A stretch of DNA of 64,000 nucleotides from Holacanthus passer (lineage: Eukaryota > Chordata > Actinopteri > Pomacanthidae). The stretch covers positions 1,088,501 through 1,152,500 of the forward strand of contig JAFREQ010000062.1 in the NCBI GenBank assembly GCA_025331565.1. Reading direction: 5' to 3'. A program made the position numbers and the translations under genes. This document shows, in pieces, positions 1 through 11,900 of the stretch. Below the pieces are notes generated by a model, which was not told the origin of the DNA, searched no databases, and was given only the letters and a program-made list of their open reading frames with translations. Each line of letters starts with the position of its first letter. Position 1 is the stretch's first letter.

Positions 1-966
1 ATAACCACCAAAAGTTATTTAGTCACATTTAGAAATGCATGAGTGAAACATTCACCCAACAGCAAAGCTAAGAAAGGGACGACTTTGTGTATTTTTTTAT
101 TAGCTATATCTTTGTCTTCTATCTCAAAATGTTTTCTCAAGCAGGTCTAAAAGAGCCAAAAGTTAAAGAAATAGAACAAAGTTTTGAAAAATTAGCAAGT
201 GACCAACGTTATTTCCAGTCGATACAGAAGCTGCTGTCAACGCTTTAAAGTCCATTTGAAAAAACACGACATGTTAGTAGATGTAAGTTCCCTAAATCAA
301 CTTACAACAACCTGTTGATCTCAATGTTTGTCATATGTAATGAAAAGATAAGAAAGTGGTGTCGATCCTCTCATTTCACTCACAGCAAGAAAGTCAATAA
401 GTGTATTTCCCAAAGTTAAGTTACTGTTTAAACTAGATCATGAGAATGCAGTGCGTTGCATTCGTGCTCGTTTTGTGCATCATGTTCAGTCGTGTCAAAC
501 ACTCGCTGACGACTTCGCTATGAAAAACTCTTTGATCAAGTCTGAACAATTCGATTCAACCAAATGCAAATCAGGAGGAAAGTCCCTGCTATCAAACAAC
601 AGATATTAAGCAAACACTCCGCTCCTCATGTGTCTCTGCACCGCTGTCGTTGCCATGACGACAGATTTGCACAACGGCTCCTCACATGTGCTCACAGGCG
701 CAAACAGACTAAAACGGGTCCGTGAATCGATTCGCACCTGTTTGGGATGTTTGGAGCTCTCAGAACCGGCAGCACTTAAAACTGACACTTGAGCCGCTGC
801 AGCTTGAAATGTCACATAGAGACGCTGATGTATTCGTGCAGGTTCAGGTTCGTACAGCAGAACGTGAGCTGCAGAGCAAATGATCACAGGTGTAGGAGAG
901 AAGACGGATCTGCATGATGAAATACGTTCGATGACATTGCGTAACATCTCCCTGTTCCTCCTGCAG
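1..966 (+). other. cited1 upstream flank or 5' intron
   Basis: No convincing coding sequence is seen. The stretch ends in a good splice acceptor: a pyrimidine-rich run (ctccctgttcctcctgcag) with AG at 965-966, directly before the cited1 coding exon. Part of this region is therefore probably intron, with a non-coding or very short first exon further upstream that I cannot place. Open frames here have no recognisable homology. Confidence 0.5.
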
Positions 967-985
967 GCTCTGGGTTTTCCTGGTG

Positions 986-1561
986 ATGACCTCACTGCTC
1001 TTCCCGGCCAACGCCCACGCTGCGATGAAGGACCTCTCCTCCTCCTCCTCCCCTCTCAGCTCCCTGCTCCACTACCCGTCCTCCAAAACCTCCATCGTGC
1101 CGTTCTCCCCGTCCGCCGGCGCCGCCTCCTCGCCCGGCTCCTCGCTGTCGTCAGCTCCGCTCTCCAAACCTCAGCCCTTCTGCCTCCAGACGGGGCCACA
1201 TCTCATCGCCAGCATGCAGCTGCAGAAGCTCAACTCGCACTACCAGAACCTCGCCGGCGCTTCTGCCGGACACCCAACGCCCGGTGGAGCTCAGAGGGGC
1301 TTCGGCACCTCGCCCCTGGGTGCGGGAAACCAGCTTCTGGGGCCGTCCGGAGGCCTCGGCGGGGGCGGGATGGGTGTCGGCATCAGCATGGGGAACCAAA
1401 GCTCCGGTGCAGGTGGAATAATCGACTTTGACCCCGTGGACGAGGAGGTCCTCATGTCGCTGGTGGTCGAGCTGGGTTTGGACCGAGCGAACGAGCTGCC
1501 CGAGCTGTGGCTGGGTCAGAACGAGTTCGACTTCATGTCAGACGTCCCGGCCGGATGCTGA
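986..1561 (+). CDS. cited1: CITED1, CBP/p300-interacting transactivator 1 (single visible coding exon)
   Basis: The 191-residue protein matches the CITED family and specifically CITED1. Residues 145-191 form the Glu/Asp-rich C-terminal transactivation domain (VDEEVLMSLVVELGLDRANE, then LPELWLGQNEFDF). In this family the domain folds on the TAZ1/CH1 domain of CBP/p300. ELGLDRANE is CITED1-like; as I recall CITED2, it reads EMGLDRIKE. Residues 71-87 hold the conserved family block PHLIASMQLQKLNSHYQ, and LLHYP lies at 27-31. The middle is Ser-rich and then Gly-rich (about 103-135). The protein would act in the nucleus as a co-regulator without a DNA-binding domain. ATG at 986 is the first in-frame ATG after the acceptor at 961-966, and the length agrees with mammalian CITED1 (about 193 residues). 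A second ATG at residue 14 is a possible internal start. The C-terminus ends MSDVPAGC. Confidence 0.93.
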   Translation: MTSLLFPANAHAAMKDLSSSSSPLSSLLHYPSSKTSIVPFSPSAGAASSPGSSLSSAPLSKPQPFCLQTGPHLIASMQLQKLNSHYQNLAGASAGHPTPGGAQRGFGTSPLGAGNQLLGPSGGLGGGGMGVGISMGNQSSGAGGIIDFDPVDEEVLMSLVVELGLDRANELPELWLGQNEFDFMSDVPAGC

Positions 1562-2247
1562 CCTACAGAGGGAAAGACTATCGAGACGCAGCAGAGTTGA
1601 TCGTCAGAGTTCGAGAAGACTTTCTCTCCTCTGTTTTGTTTTTCTCCTTCCTCCCTTTCTTGGTTGATCAAATGAGGAAACAGAAGAGACACTGAGTGAT
1701 GAAGGAGGCTCGAGGCGTCCTCTGTTTCTGTTTTGCTTTCATGCTCTCTGTGACCAGGCAGACGGATAAAAAGAAAAAGCTTGCTTTTGATTTTCTGTTT
1801 TAATGGAGTTGTGCAGAAAGAGAGCAAACTGTTTTTGTTCCACTCAATTGGTGCGTCTTTCCTTTCTAGGATGAAACTGGTGATTGAAACCGAGAGTATG
1901 AACGGAAGGAGACTTTTCTCTCTCTGCCATCACTTCATCACGCTGGCTTCATGAAAACAAGGTGATTAACACGAGAGTTGGAGGCGTTTCCAGCCTTTTG
2001 ATGACACCTGTCGGACTTTGTTCGTGCTCTTCTCTCTCGATCGACGCTTAAGGAAACACATGACTTTATGGGAGACTTGTGAAGGATGGCAAACACTACG
2101 CTTCCTGTTTTCTTAATGGACAATATTAGAGTCTGGTCTCACGGGAAAGAGACTCCCGTTTCTCGGTCCCACAAAGAAACCGATTGTCTGAGAACTGGTT
2201 ATCTCGTGTGCTTCTTTTTCTTTCTTTTTTTTTTTTGTTAGAATAAA
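1562..2247 (+). other. cited1: cited1 proximal 3' untranslated region
   Basis: This non-coding stretch follows the cited1 stop codon. It is T-rich and ends in an AATAAA hexamer. No splice sites or further coding potential are evident. The extent is inferred from the first strong polyadenylation signal, so a longer transcript form is possible. Confidence 0.5.
2242..2247 (+). terminator. cited1: Candidate proximal polyadenylation signal of cited1
   Basis: A canonical AATAAA lies about 680 bases after the stop codon, preceded by a long T tract (2210-2236) and followed by T-rich sequence. Position and context suit 3' end formation, but no transcript evidence is available. Confidence 0.45.
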
Positions 2248-2280
2248 GTTCAAGCAGTCGTATTCATAGAACATGTTATT

Positions 2281-3625
2281 TAAGACAGTGGCTGATATCC
2301 ATCGGGACTTCTGGACAAGGAGCGCTTCTGTGGCGCGTCTATAATCGGTTCTACTTTTCCGAACATAATGAATTAGATCAAGGGAAGTGGAATCTTTGGA
2401 GCATGGGACCTGAATGGAGTAAATTGTTTCTGGCTCTGGAGCAAGGCCTCATTAAAACGGTCGGGGCCTTTTGGTCATGTGAGTTGCATCTACATGTACA
2501 TCTTTTGTTTTCTGGCCTTCGATGTAAGAAACCCTGACCCGGGTGGTCGAGTCAAGCCGGTGTCACTGATCCTGGACGGCACTTCCTGAACCTGGATGGC
2601 AAGAACAGATACATTCCTTCCTTTGTGTTTTTCCCGTTTTACCACTTTGTTGTTGACGTCAAAACAGCTCCAACAGACCTTATTGTCACCATCGTCCATG
2701 TCCCTGATCAGGAATCGTTGTCTGTTTGAACACCTTGCAGCGCGACCTTTCACCTAAACACACACCGTGGTTTGGTTTCACGCCAGTGCAGAACTCAAGA
2801 TGGTTGGAAAGTGAACTAAACCTTTCAGACGCCATCTGTTCATATAAGCTACCACTGCTCTTGCATGTTAGCATCATTAACTAGCAGCTTCTCTTCATTT
2901 CCTCCAACAAAGAGGTTCTGTTTTCAGTTCGCTTCGACTGACATTCAACCATCTCTGACCACTGAGCAAACTCTCTAAAAATCTCCTTATTTCCTGGCTC
3001 TTGCAAACCAATTTTATATCCCTTATTTGCATGTCCTCTGTTGGACCTTTGCGATGCTGCCAGACGCTGTTAACAGGAGATTCTGGCTCATGGTTTGGTT
3101 CCGAACTAATCTGCCTCCCATGATTGTGATCGGAATATTAACTGTTACAGTTTATGGAGTCGACTCTCCATCCAGCAGCTGTTGTTTCTTGCTGCTTCAG
3201 GAAAACATCCTGGAGGGGGAAGAGGGTTAAACTGACAGCCCCTCCCACCTGTAGGATCCTGCTATAGATGGATGCAGGTAGCATGGGGGCTCTGACCTAT
3301 ATCTGTTGTAAGAAGAGACGAGAGGGGTCTGAACAAAGGCCTTTCACCTCAGCCTGGTGCGTCTGTCATCTGGCCATTGTGGCTCTTCTCCTGGACCACA
3401 CACTGGAAATAACACACCTGTACATATATGAACACAAAGATGCTCACCTGGACGAGCTTTCACGCCCAAACACACACACTGAAACCAAGCTGTGCAGACA
3501 AAGGCACCAAAATAACACACACACACACACACACACAAGAGGAGCATGGGATGGTGTTACAGCAGAGAAATGGGAGCAGCAGCCATGAAACAGGCACTTG
3601 TTCAGTTACAGACTTCACAGGGTTG

Positions 3626-3668
<43 letters not shown>

Positions 3669-5255
3669 AAGGGACTGTCTGAAAACACAAGTGTGTGTTG
3701 GGCCTTGTTGATTTATTCAGATACAGACACACACTCTACCTAATACCAGTTTTCATGCTCATTAAGTTACAGCCCCAATTTTTTCTTTTCTGAAATGCAA
3801 GGAGCTTTGATTAATGAAAACCTGGTGACAGAGTAATTTGACAGAATCCCTTTTTATTTCCCCTCGTAACGACCACATGACCGACACTGTGGAGCGAAGG
3901 CAATAAGATGCTTCTCATCGTTTCCAAATCCAGCAGACAGACACGTTGATTCGTCCCTTCCTCCGTCTCGAAGTGGGTCTAAATCACATTCCTCAGATCG
4001 AAGACAGTCTCTGTGTTTGTTTCCATCTTGTGTTCAAGTCCTTGATGAGTGTGTGTGTGGTGTGTTGTGGTCCGGCCTTAATCCCAGCTGACCCAGTCTT
4101 ATTATTCGCTGTGTGAACCACGTCTCCTCCCCCTCGAGAAGCCGCCTGGTCGAGATGTCTGAATCATCTGAGGGTTTTCATTTCCTCTTCTCCTTCACGC
4201 CCGATATTGCAGATTAACCCCGGCAGAGACCTTTTGAACTGAAACACACCTCACAGCTATTTGGTTTCTAATGACAAAAACTTAGCTCCATGTAAAATGT
4301 TCCTCATTGTGTTTGCTTGAAGTATCACATGGTTGTGTTTTAGTTCTGCAAGAAAAGTTCAGGTCATGACGGTAAACTGTTTAAAATTGAGCATTTCTCC
4401 AATGAACTTAACCTGATGCATGATCTTAAAGCAGCTCACTGTTGGTTTTGCATGTTTTAGCTCAAACTGCAAATCCTCAATATCATTTTTGAAAGTATGA
4501 CATAATTTTATAGACTGATTTCTTTTCTTCACCGCGTCCGTCCAAATTTTCATCACGTACCAAAAGTTGTGAGCTGAAACTGGAACAAGTCTGATAATGG
4601 ATGAATTATTTTTGCTTTAACAAGTTTTGGTCCAAACTAGTTCTTGGCTCTAAGCACTGAACACAGGAAGTTGCTGCTCCGGTTTTCAAAGTTAAAGAAA
4701 TTAAAAATTCAAATTGATGCCATGTCGACATGGGTTTTCTTCCTGATCTCTCTGTCCATGCAAACCTTCCCACACCCAAACTAATGAAGTGGATTTACAG
4801 TTTCCATGTGACGGTGGTGATTCACTCGGACATCGCCTCTGGGCCTCAGGGTCATGAAAAATGTCCCAACACATCGAGGCCTGTGAAAACCTTCCACACA
4901 GGCGATGATCTATCTGCTAAAGGTCGCTGTTACAAGGTTTCCTCTCCGCCGTGATGAAGAGGATCAGCCGCTGCCAGGTCTGCTCGTGAAACTGAAGCAG
5001 ACTCTGCACTGATTTATCCTTTTTTTTCTCCAGCATATTTACTTTAAAACCTGTAGATTAAAGTTTTATTTTGTTGGTTTTCTTGCAGTCTCTTTTTTTT
5101 TTTCTAATGATGAAATGAATATTATTCAAAGATGATTTTTAAAGCACTTTTTGCTCACCGGCTCTCACTTGTACATCTATATGAATATGTAAATGACTGA
5201 AATCATATTGAAAAAAAATGCTTGTATTTTTGTTACGGCTCTGAGTTTGGGGGAA
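2281..5255 (+). other. Intergenic or distal cited1 3' UTR; no gene seen
   Basis: There is no supported coding region; the open frames are short and match no family I know. The part from about 4200 to 5255 is AT-rich and UTR-like and leads into another AATAAA, so a long cited1 3' UTR is possible. Two dinucleotide repeats lie near 3.5-3.7 kb. Confidence 0.4.
3515..3664. repeat. CA and GT microsatellites
   Basis: An (AC)n tract occupies about 3515-3537 and a (GT)n tract about 3629-3664. They are roughly 90 bases apart and of opposite strand sense, so the pair could in principle form a weak hairpin. Confidence 0.95.
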
Positions 5256-5261
5256 AATAAA
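5256..5261 (+). terminator. Candidate distal polyadenylation signal
   Basis: AATAAA with a G/T-rich element about 20-30 bases downstream (gtgaatgtttgtc). It could end a long cited1 transcript. It is not tied to any other gene in the window. Confidence 0.3.
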
Positions 5262-5281
5262 GAAAGTGAAAACTGAGCTGG

Positions 5282-8027
5282 AGTGAATGTTTGTCATTAA
5301 AACAGACGCAGGATATAAATTAGCTTCTGATGATTTAACATATTCTTTTTATCAGTTTTCCATTAACACATATGATAAATTTAAACATATCAACACAAAC
5401 ATGTGTCACGCTGCATGTTTGCTGCCATGTGATATTTGCAGATTTGATGATTCAATCTTGTTTGTTGATAGAAAATTTGTGCAACATTTTCACATGTATG
5501 ATGCTGAGAAAGACCATTGATGTCAGTTTGTTTGTATGAGGCTTCCATCTGGTGGCATTTGATGGTAAGTGCACAGGTTGACAACACGAAATTACTTCAA
5601 ACTGCCAAGAATACAAGTCGTTACACATCATTTCTTTGAATATTCTGCACTGTCAGAATTCATTTTACACGATTTCATGGCTCGGTTATTAGCAAATACA
5701 AAAATATTTGGTTATGGATTTTCTCCATTTAACACCAAGTAAACAGTAATTCACTTAATATTTGAAGCTCTTTATGTGCTGTATTTTAAATGATATGTTT
5801 GCAAATGCTGTTCAGCTTTGCACTGACTAAAAGACTCCAGGTACTGAGGATTAGTACTGAATTACATCATTTTTTCCAAGAAAATTATTGGAAAAATCAA
5901 ATAGTTGACCTCTTAAATGAGATTTGTATTTTTGTCTCAGTAAACTTTTAGAAATGGACTGTCACATTAGGGCTGAGGATTAAGATCATGCTGTAAAGTG
6001 TGACTTCTTTCACTCTTTCTGTCTAATGGAGCTGTTGGATTTTTCTCAGGAGGTGTCAGACTTGTATGGGAACTTGATGCAATACTGCCGCCTACTGGTG
6101 ATGGTAGAATTGCACAGAACTAGATTTAGCATATGCAGTAAAAGTCCTGCAAAACTTTACTTAATTCAAAGTCTGTATTATCAGCAAAATCCTCTCCTCA
6201 TGTGTCAGTGAACTGTTTCCTGTCAGAGTTTTTCTCTGGATTCATCTTCCTGCTGCTTTAATGTGTCTGTGTCATTTTCCTGCTGTGGATTTACTTTTTA
6301 TCCTGTCGGCCGCTTTCATCTCCAGCAACGAGCATCAGAGTAAAAGACTTCATCCTTCAATTCATCACAAACAAGCAAGAGAACAAAGTAGAATAAAGAG
6401 AAACACTAAAAAAAGGAGAGAGACAGAAATAAGAGCATGAGACCAGTAAACATATAAATACAGTGAGTTTTATGAGAAAGCTGAAAGTGAGACACTCAGC
6501 AGCAGCTGTTCAGCATCAGACGAGTCAGACTTCTCCACTTCATGTCTCTAAAGACCTGTGTTACTGTGCAATATGTGAATGCTGTGAATGAATTGGTTTA
6601 AGTGACTGTCAAAAAAAAAGGTGCAGCTTTCTTTGCCAGGTCTCTCTTTTAAATGACAAATAAAGGTTAGATGGATAAATGTTCCACAGAAAGCAAAGAG
6701 TTAAAAGCAACACAACAACAAGCAAAAACACATAAATGGATCATTAATGAAGAAATTATGACCTGCTTTGGTTGTGCAAAGTAGAAAAGCATTTTAAAAA
6801 GGCTGAATGTGACTGACGTGTGTGTGCTTTAAAAACAAGACGACTTCCAGCCAAATCCATTCGGGCTCATTTCATTACTGCCATCAGCTGGACTTTATTA
6901 CGCTCTGCATCGGTATTAAACAACAGTGCAGCCTTCAGACAGTCAGTCTAAACAAACGTCACCTCCTCATTCCTTCAACTTCTGTAACACGACTCCAGGA
7001 ATCTGTCTTTAATCTTCCTGGATTCCTGGATTGAGTGATCAGCACGACAGCATTTTTAAGGAAGTGGGTCAGGAAATTAAAGTTGAGGAAACGTAGACGG
7101 GACTTGCTTCTGGCTCCAGGCCTCGATGCTGAGCTCCTCCACATCTCTGCACAAAGTGTCTGAATAAAATGTAGGTTAGTGGGTTGGTTCTGCTGGATAC
7201 TCTCACGGTTTATATTTGAGAAGAAGAAGGAGATAAAGTAGGTCGCCAGAGATAAATGTGTGAATATATACACACTGTTTTTATTAGGTATAAATAGAGT
7301 CCAGGTTTGTCCCGAGCTTTGGGATTAGTTCCTGCAGCATGGGGGAAGCAGAGATGCCTTCAGAGAGAGAGGCGGCATACGTGCATCAGTTGGTATCATT
7401 TGGCAGAGGAAGACAAAAACCCAGGAGGAGTTTTATCTCCGTCAGTGTAAACAGGACTGGGCTCTGACTGCGACTCTGGCATTTCCTGACAAGTGAGGAG
7501 ACAAGTGGAGGCTGCAGGGCCTCATGGAGGGTCTGAGGGATACATAAATCTTTAGCTGTATCTTGTGCAAAGACGTGTTTTTGCTTAAACGCATCAAATG
7601 AATGGAAAATTGTACATTAGATTAAAAATACTTGGATACTATTGGAAAGCTTAATCTGATTTTCTTCTTAATTTCCACATTCTCTTTTATCTCCATCCTG
7701 GAATTTGTTTTACCTTTTTAATAAGTTAATGTTTTTCTAAATTCTCCATTTGCTGTTATGATAGAAATGTGTTCTATTGTTATCATGATATTCATGTAAA
7801 CTGTTTAACTTTATATTTTTACTTAATAAAGGGTTCAAACAGTGCAATTTGTTTATTGCTACTCATCTTTCATTTGTGATTATTTGTCTATTGATACAAT
7901 TTCATAATTACCATTTATATATATGTGTCTCTATTTTCATTGTCATGTAATGTGCAATTTACATAGAGATTTGAGCTCATAATTAATATTCTTATAAGGC
8001 TTATTTTTCACAAGTTACGATAAGATC
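5282..8027. other. Intergenic spacer, nothing recognised
   Basis: AT-rich spacer between cited1 and rps4x. All open frames are short, and no repeat family is recognised before 8028. No regulatory element could be singled out by eye. Confidence 0.6.
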
Positions 8028-8056
8028 AAACTTTACTGATATCCGGGAGGGAAATT
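8028..8056 (+). mobile_element. Short decayed fish interspersed-repeat fragment
   Basis: The string aaactttactgatatccggg followed by agggaaatta resembles the common teleost repeat end that reads roughly 'actttattgatccccgaagggaaatt'. Only about 30 bases are recognisable, so the family cannot be assigned. Confidence 0.4.
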
Positions 8057-8330
8057 AACACGAGCCGCACAGGAGACAGAGAGATGAAAATAACAAACAA
8101 ATTAAGTTAGAAGGATAAAGGCTCATGTCCCAGACCAGTTTGCATAAATGAAACAGAGGCTATGTATGATTTTATATTTATTTAAAAAGTTTTATTTGTG
8201 CATAACATCTATAACCAAAGTTGGACATTAGTATGTGAAAATGTATTATTTTAGTACAGTATAGGAAGATATATCAAGCTTTCATATCTCACCAAACTAG
8301 ACATGAAAATATCTGCAAAGGATTTCAATT

Positions 8331-8789
8331 AAGGTGGTAGATGAAGTATTCAGATCATTTACTTAAGTAAAACTAGCAATACTGCAGTATAAAAATGCTC
8401 TGGTACAAGGAAAGGTCCTGCATTTACTATTATTTACAATACTAAAAGTAAAAGTACTCATCATGCAGAATGGACTTTTTAAGAATCATATTTATTATAC
8501 TACTGGATAACAGTTATAATTATTGATGCATTAATGTGTACATCACTTTAATTACTATATATACTGCCGAGTATCTTAACCTGGAACAATATATATGATT
8601 TATAAGTTGATGTATATTTTGTATTAATAATCTATATGTGCTAAATAACTAGTAACTAAAGATGTTAAATAAATATGGTAGAATAAAAGCAAGGTATTTG
8701 CCTCCAAAATGTAGTGAAGTAGAAGTATATATTAGCTTTAAAAGTAAATACTCAAGTACAAAAACTTCATAAGTCTATTTAAGTACAGT
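8331..8789 (+). mobile_element. Non-autonomous DNA transposon (MITE-like), nearly complete
   Basis: About 450 bases match, from memory, a very abundant percomorph MITE. It opens with ggtggtagatgaagtattca and tacttaagtaaaa. It continues through the block around tactcatcatgcagaatgg and the block gtagtgaagtagaagtatat. It closes with actcaagta and tatttaagtacag. Recurrent TACTTAAGTA/TACTCAAGTA motifs are typical of this family. The usual terminal block (gtaaatgtacttagttac) is missing at the right, so this copy is 3'-truncated. It ends about 115 bases before the rps4x start codon and may form part of its upstream region. Superfamily (possibly hAT) is uncertain. Confidence 0.7.
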
Positions 8790-8814
8790 TGAACATTTGG
8801 CGAAGGGCGACATT

Positions 8815-8902
8815 CATCACTTTTGTCCCTCCCGCTCTGCCGTCGTCGGCCTTATCCTTCAATACCGGAAGACAGGAAGTCCTTTTCCCCGCAGACTCCA
8901 AC
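8815..8902 (+). promoter_or_regulatory. rps4x: rps4x promoter and 5'TOP leader
   Basis: A GC-rich patch directly before the rps4x ATG contains ETS-type sites (accggaag, caggaag) and then the pyrimidine run tccttttcccc at about 8879-8889. A C followed by an uninterrupted pyrimidine tract at the cap site is the 5' terminal oligopyrimidine motif of ribosomal protein mRNAs, which places their translation under mTOR/LARP1 control. The inferred leader is only about 15-25 bases. No TATA box is seen, as usual for this class. Confidence 0.65.
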
Positions 8903-11900
8903 ATGGTGAGCAGGTTTCTCTTCTGATTCCTCCCTGAAATAATCACTAAACATCACTTTGTGCTGTCGTACTATCACACACATATACGTCCTGGTTTGAA
9001 AATACACATCTTATAAAATGATTGATGTCTGAATTGTGACCAAAAGCAGCGATTCTTGCTCTTTCTTGATGATTTGAAACGACCTGAAGCCTCTTTGGTT
9101 TGAGCCGCGGCCGGTTAGCTTGATGTGGCTAACACCGTTAGCTTGCTAAATAAACGGAAACTGGTTTTAGTCAGAAGAAATATCGGTTTTCTGTACACGT
9201 ACAGAACATTTTTGTACATTTTAAATTACAGCTCTATCAATGTTAAACAATGAGACTTTAAATATTTTAAATAAAGTTAGCTTGGTTAGGCCGCAGCCGG
9301 CGATGCTAGCTGCCACCTATTGCTGCAGCATGTTAGCCCACCATGCTAACTGCTCTGACCGACTATACTCTCTCCTTATCGGTGTTTCCAGCCTTGTTTT
9401 CTCCACAGATATGTTTGTGGTTCTCCTGTAATTTGCCGGCTGTCTGTCCTGGTAGTTGACCGCTCTTGCTCTCTCTCCTCCAGGCAAGAGGACCGAAGAA
9501 GCACCTGAAGCGCGTCGCAGCGCCGAAGCACTGGATGCTGGACAAGCTCACCGGAGTGTTCGTGAGTGACTTAACCTCCTGTCTTTCCTCCTGTGTTTTT
9601 TAAATTATCTATAAATGACATATGGTTTGATTATATTTCTCCTAACTATCAGTGTGTAAACTGTAAGGAAGCTATGTTTATGGTGGTCTCAAGTTAAATG
9701 GATGGATATGCAGCTAAAGGTTCATCTTATTTTATATTGATTATAATGTACCTTCATGTAAATCTGTTTGCATTAGGTCAGTTTGTGCCTCATTTCCTTT
9801 ATCATATTAAGGTTAAAGAGTTAAGTATCAAGCTGGGAAATATTTACTGTTCAAAGATTTTAGCCATCTTTCTTTGAAATGTGTCACTACTGACTGATAT
9901 TAGAATTATAACTGCGACAAGATAAACTGGTTAAATGTCCTTTCAATATGCAGCAGAGACTTTTGGAAATACCTTCAAGACACAACTGTGTTCTAATCTT
10001 GGATTTTCAGTAATTCAGAGCTGATTTTTAACACATGCAGATTTCTGTGACCTTGGTATGAAATCAATAAACAGGAGGCACAAACTGGGACCAATTTTGA
10101 TTTTAATGAATAAGGTAGAAGTTCACATTTCTAGATTTACTGTGAGACCTTAAGGCAGTGCACCTGCAGTGAAACCATTAAACAGATTCATTTGTATATC
10201 TGTTGGACCAGCTACAACTTTTTATTTTTACAACTCTGTTTTTGGCTTTTATCCATGGTATCTTCATCACTAGCTGACTGATGGTCTTTCAGGTTTGCAG
10301 AAGAATCCTTGAAAATTATGGAAACAATTTTAATACATCTATCATCGAGTGTATTTTGCAACATGCACATGCTTTAAGAGAAAAGTGAGGTCTGTTAAGA
10401 CTAATGTTGGATATTTTACATCTAAACATGGATGTGAATAGTTGAGAAAGACTGAATATAAACTTCAAATGGTAGTTGAGTATTACAGGCTGTAGTTAGT
10501 AATATAATGGTCAGCATAGTAATACATGTTCTTCTCCCAGGCTCCTCGTCCTTCCACCGGTCCCCACAAGCTGAGGGAGTGCCTGCCCCTCATCATCTTC
10601 CTGAGGAACCGCCTCAAGTACGCCCTGACTGGAGATGAGGTGAAGAAGATCTGCATGCAGAGGTTCATCAAGATCGACGGCAAGGTCCGCACCGACGTCA
10701 CCTACCCTGCTGGATTCATGGGTGAGTTCACTTGTTAAGACAACGAGAGCTTTCGGTGCAGCTCAGATCTGCTGTGGGGTTTGTTTTCCAATATTTAGTT
10801 AGAGATTATCCACAAATTCTTTGGTTGGTGTTTGATTGATCTGCTGATGCTGTTGGATGTGTAGGATTTAAGTTCTATAACAATGCTTGTCAGATACAAG
10901 GAGGCAGAAGGAGCAATGATGAATATGTGTTTTTGATCAGCAATGAAACAACACAACTCGTCCTCTAAGAAGTTCTGAGCTCCAAATGTAACACTTAGGT
11001 ATTTATAACTTAATATCAAGTCTTCTTAGAGTCAAGTAAATATCAGTCTCCTGGTTGGATGTTGCTTTATTCCCAAAAGTGTGATTTTGAGATGAAGTAG
11101 TAAGAGACCACCCAACTTCTGTCAAAGTTTTTGTAGGAGTTTAGAGTTTGTCTTGTCTTGTTTGTCAGATCTGTCACTATCATCAAGTCAGTTGTTGTTA
11201 AGTTTTCGCATTGTCACCTTGGCTTTGTCTTTGAATATCATTTATTGGACTGTCATTTTTCAACGGTGGTAAACTTGAACAAGTATTGCAGAGCGGCCAG
11301 TGGAGGAGTTGATGGGTTTTGTCCAATCACAGTCACGCCTCTTTCAGACCTGTCACCCAGTCAGTTTTCTTCCCACCTCGACACTGGGCAGCAGCCTCAT
11401 ATGGAGGTGTGGTGTTTTAATTTCCAAATCCAAGGGAAGCCTTCACAGCATGATGGCCGCGGCCTATTTATATACATTCACACTAAACACTGTGGGCTGG
11501 TAACAGAGGAGGAATGATTTTAATTCGACAAATTCTGTTGCAGTAAAATTGATGGTCACTCATTTCAAAGGCTTCTTGGAATTAATATGAAGTACTTTTA
11601 AGTAGTGTTTATTATTGTTGTTTCAGTGGTTCATGGCACTTGTGGATGAAACTCAGTCAGAAAGATGTTAACATGTTGTCCTTGTCCATCTTGAAATGTG
11701 ACCTGATGCTCTTGGCTTATGGTCTCAGTTTATTCCTTGATTGTAAATTGGGAGTTTGAGATGGAATTAAGTCGTTACTAAAGATTTGGAGTGGACTGAA
11801 ATTGGAATGAAGCGTCTCAACGTCCTGTCCTGTTTTTGATTTTTAAAGAGTGTGTGTAGGTGTTACTGGTTTGAATTGGCCTGACAGTATGGGATATAAT

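Noticed and set aside
880..1431. 183-residue + frame overlapping cited1
   Set aside because: It is another reading frame of the GC-rich cited1 exon and has no family signature; the overlapping frame carries the diagnostic CITED motifs.
4730..4954. 74-residue frame in the cited1 3' region
   Set aside because: Isolated, short and without recognisable motif or splice signals.
9058..9095. TGATGA and CTGA in rps4x intron 1 as a third snoRNA
   Set aside because: The boxes are only about 12 bases apart and there is no terminal stem.
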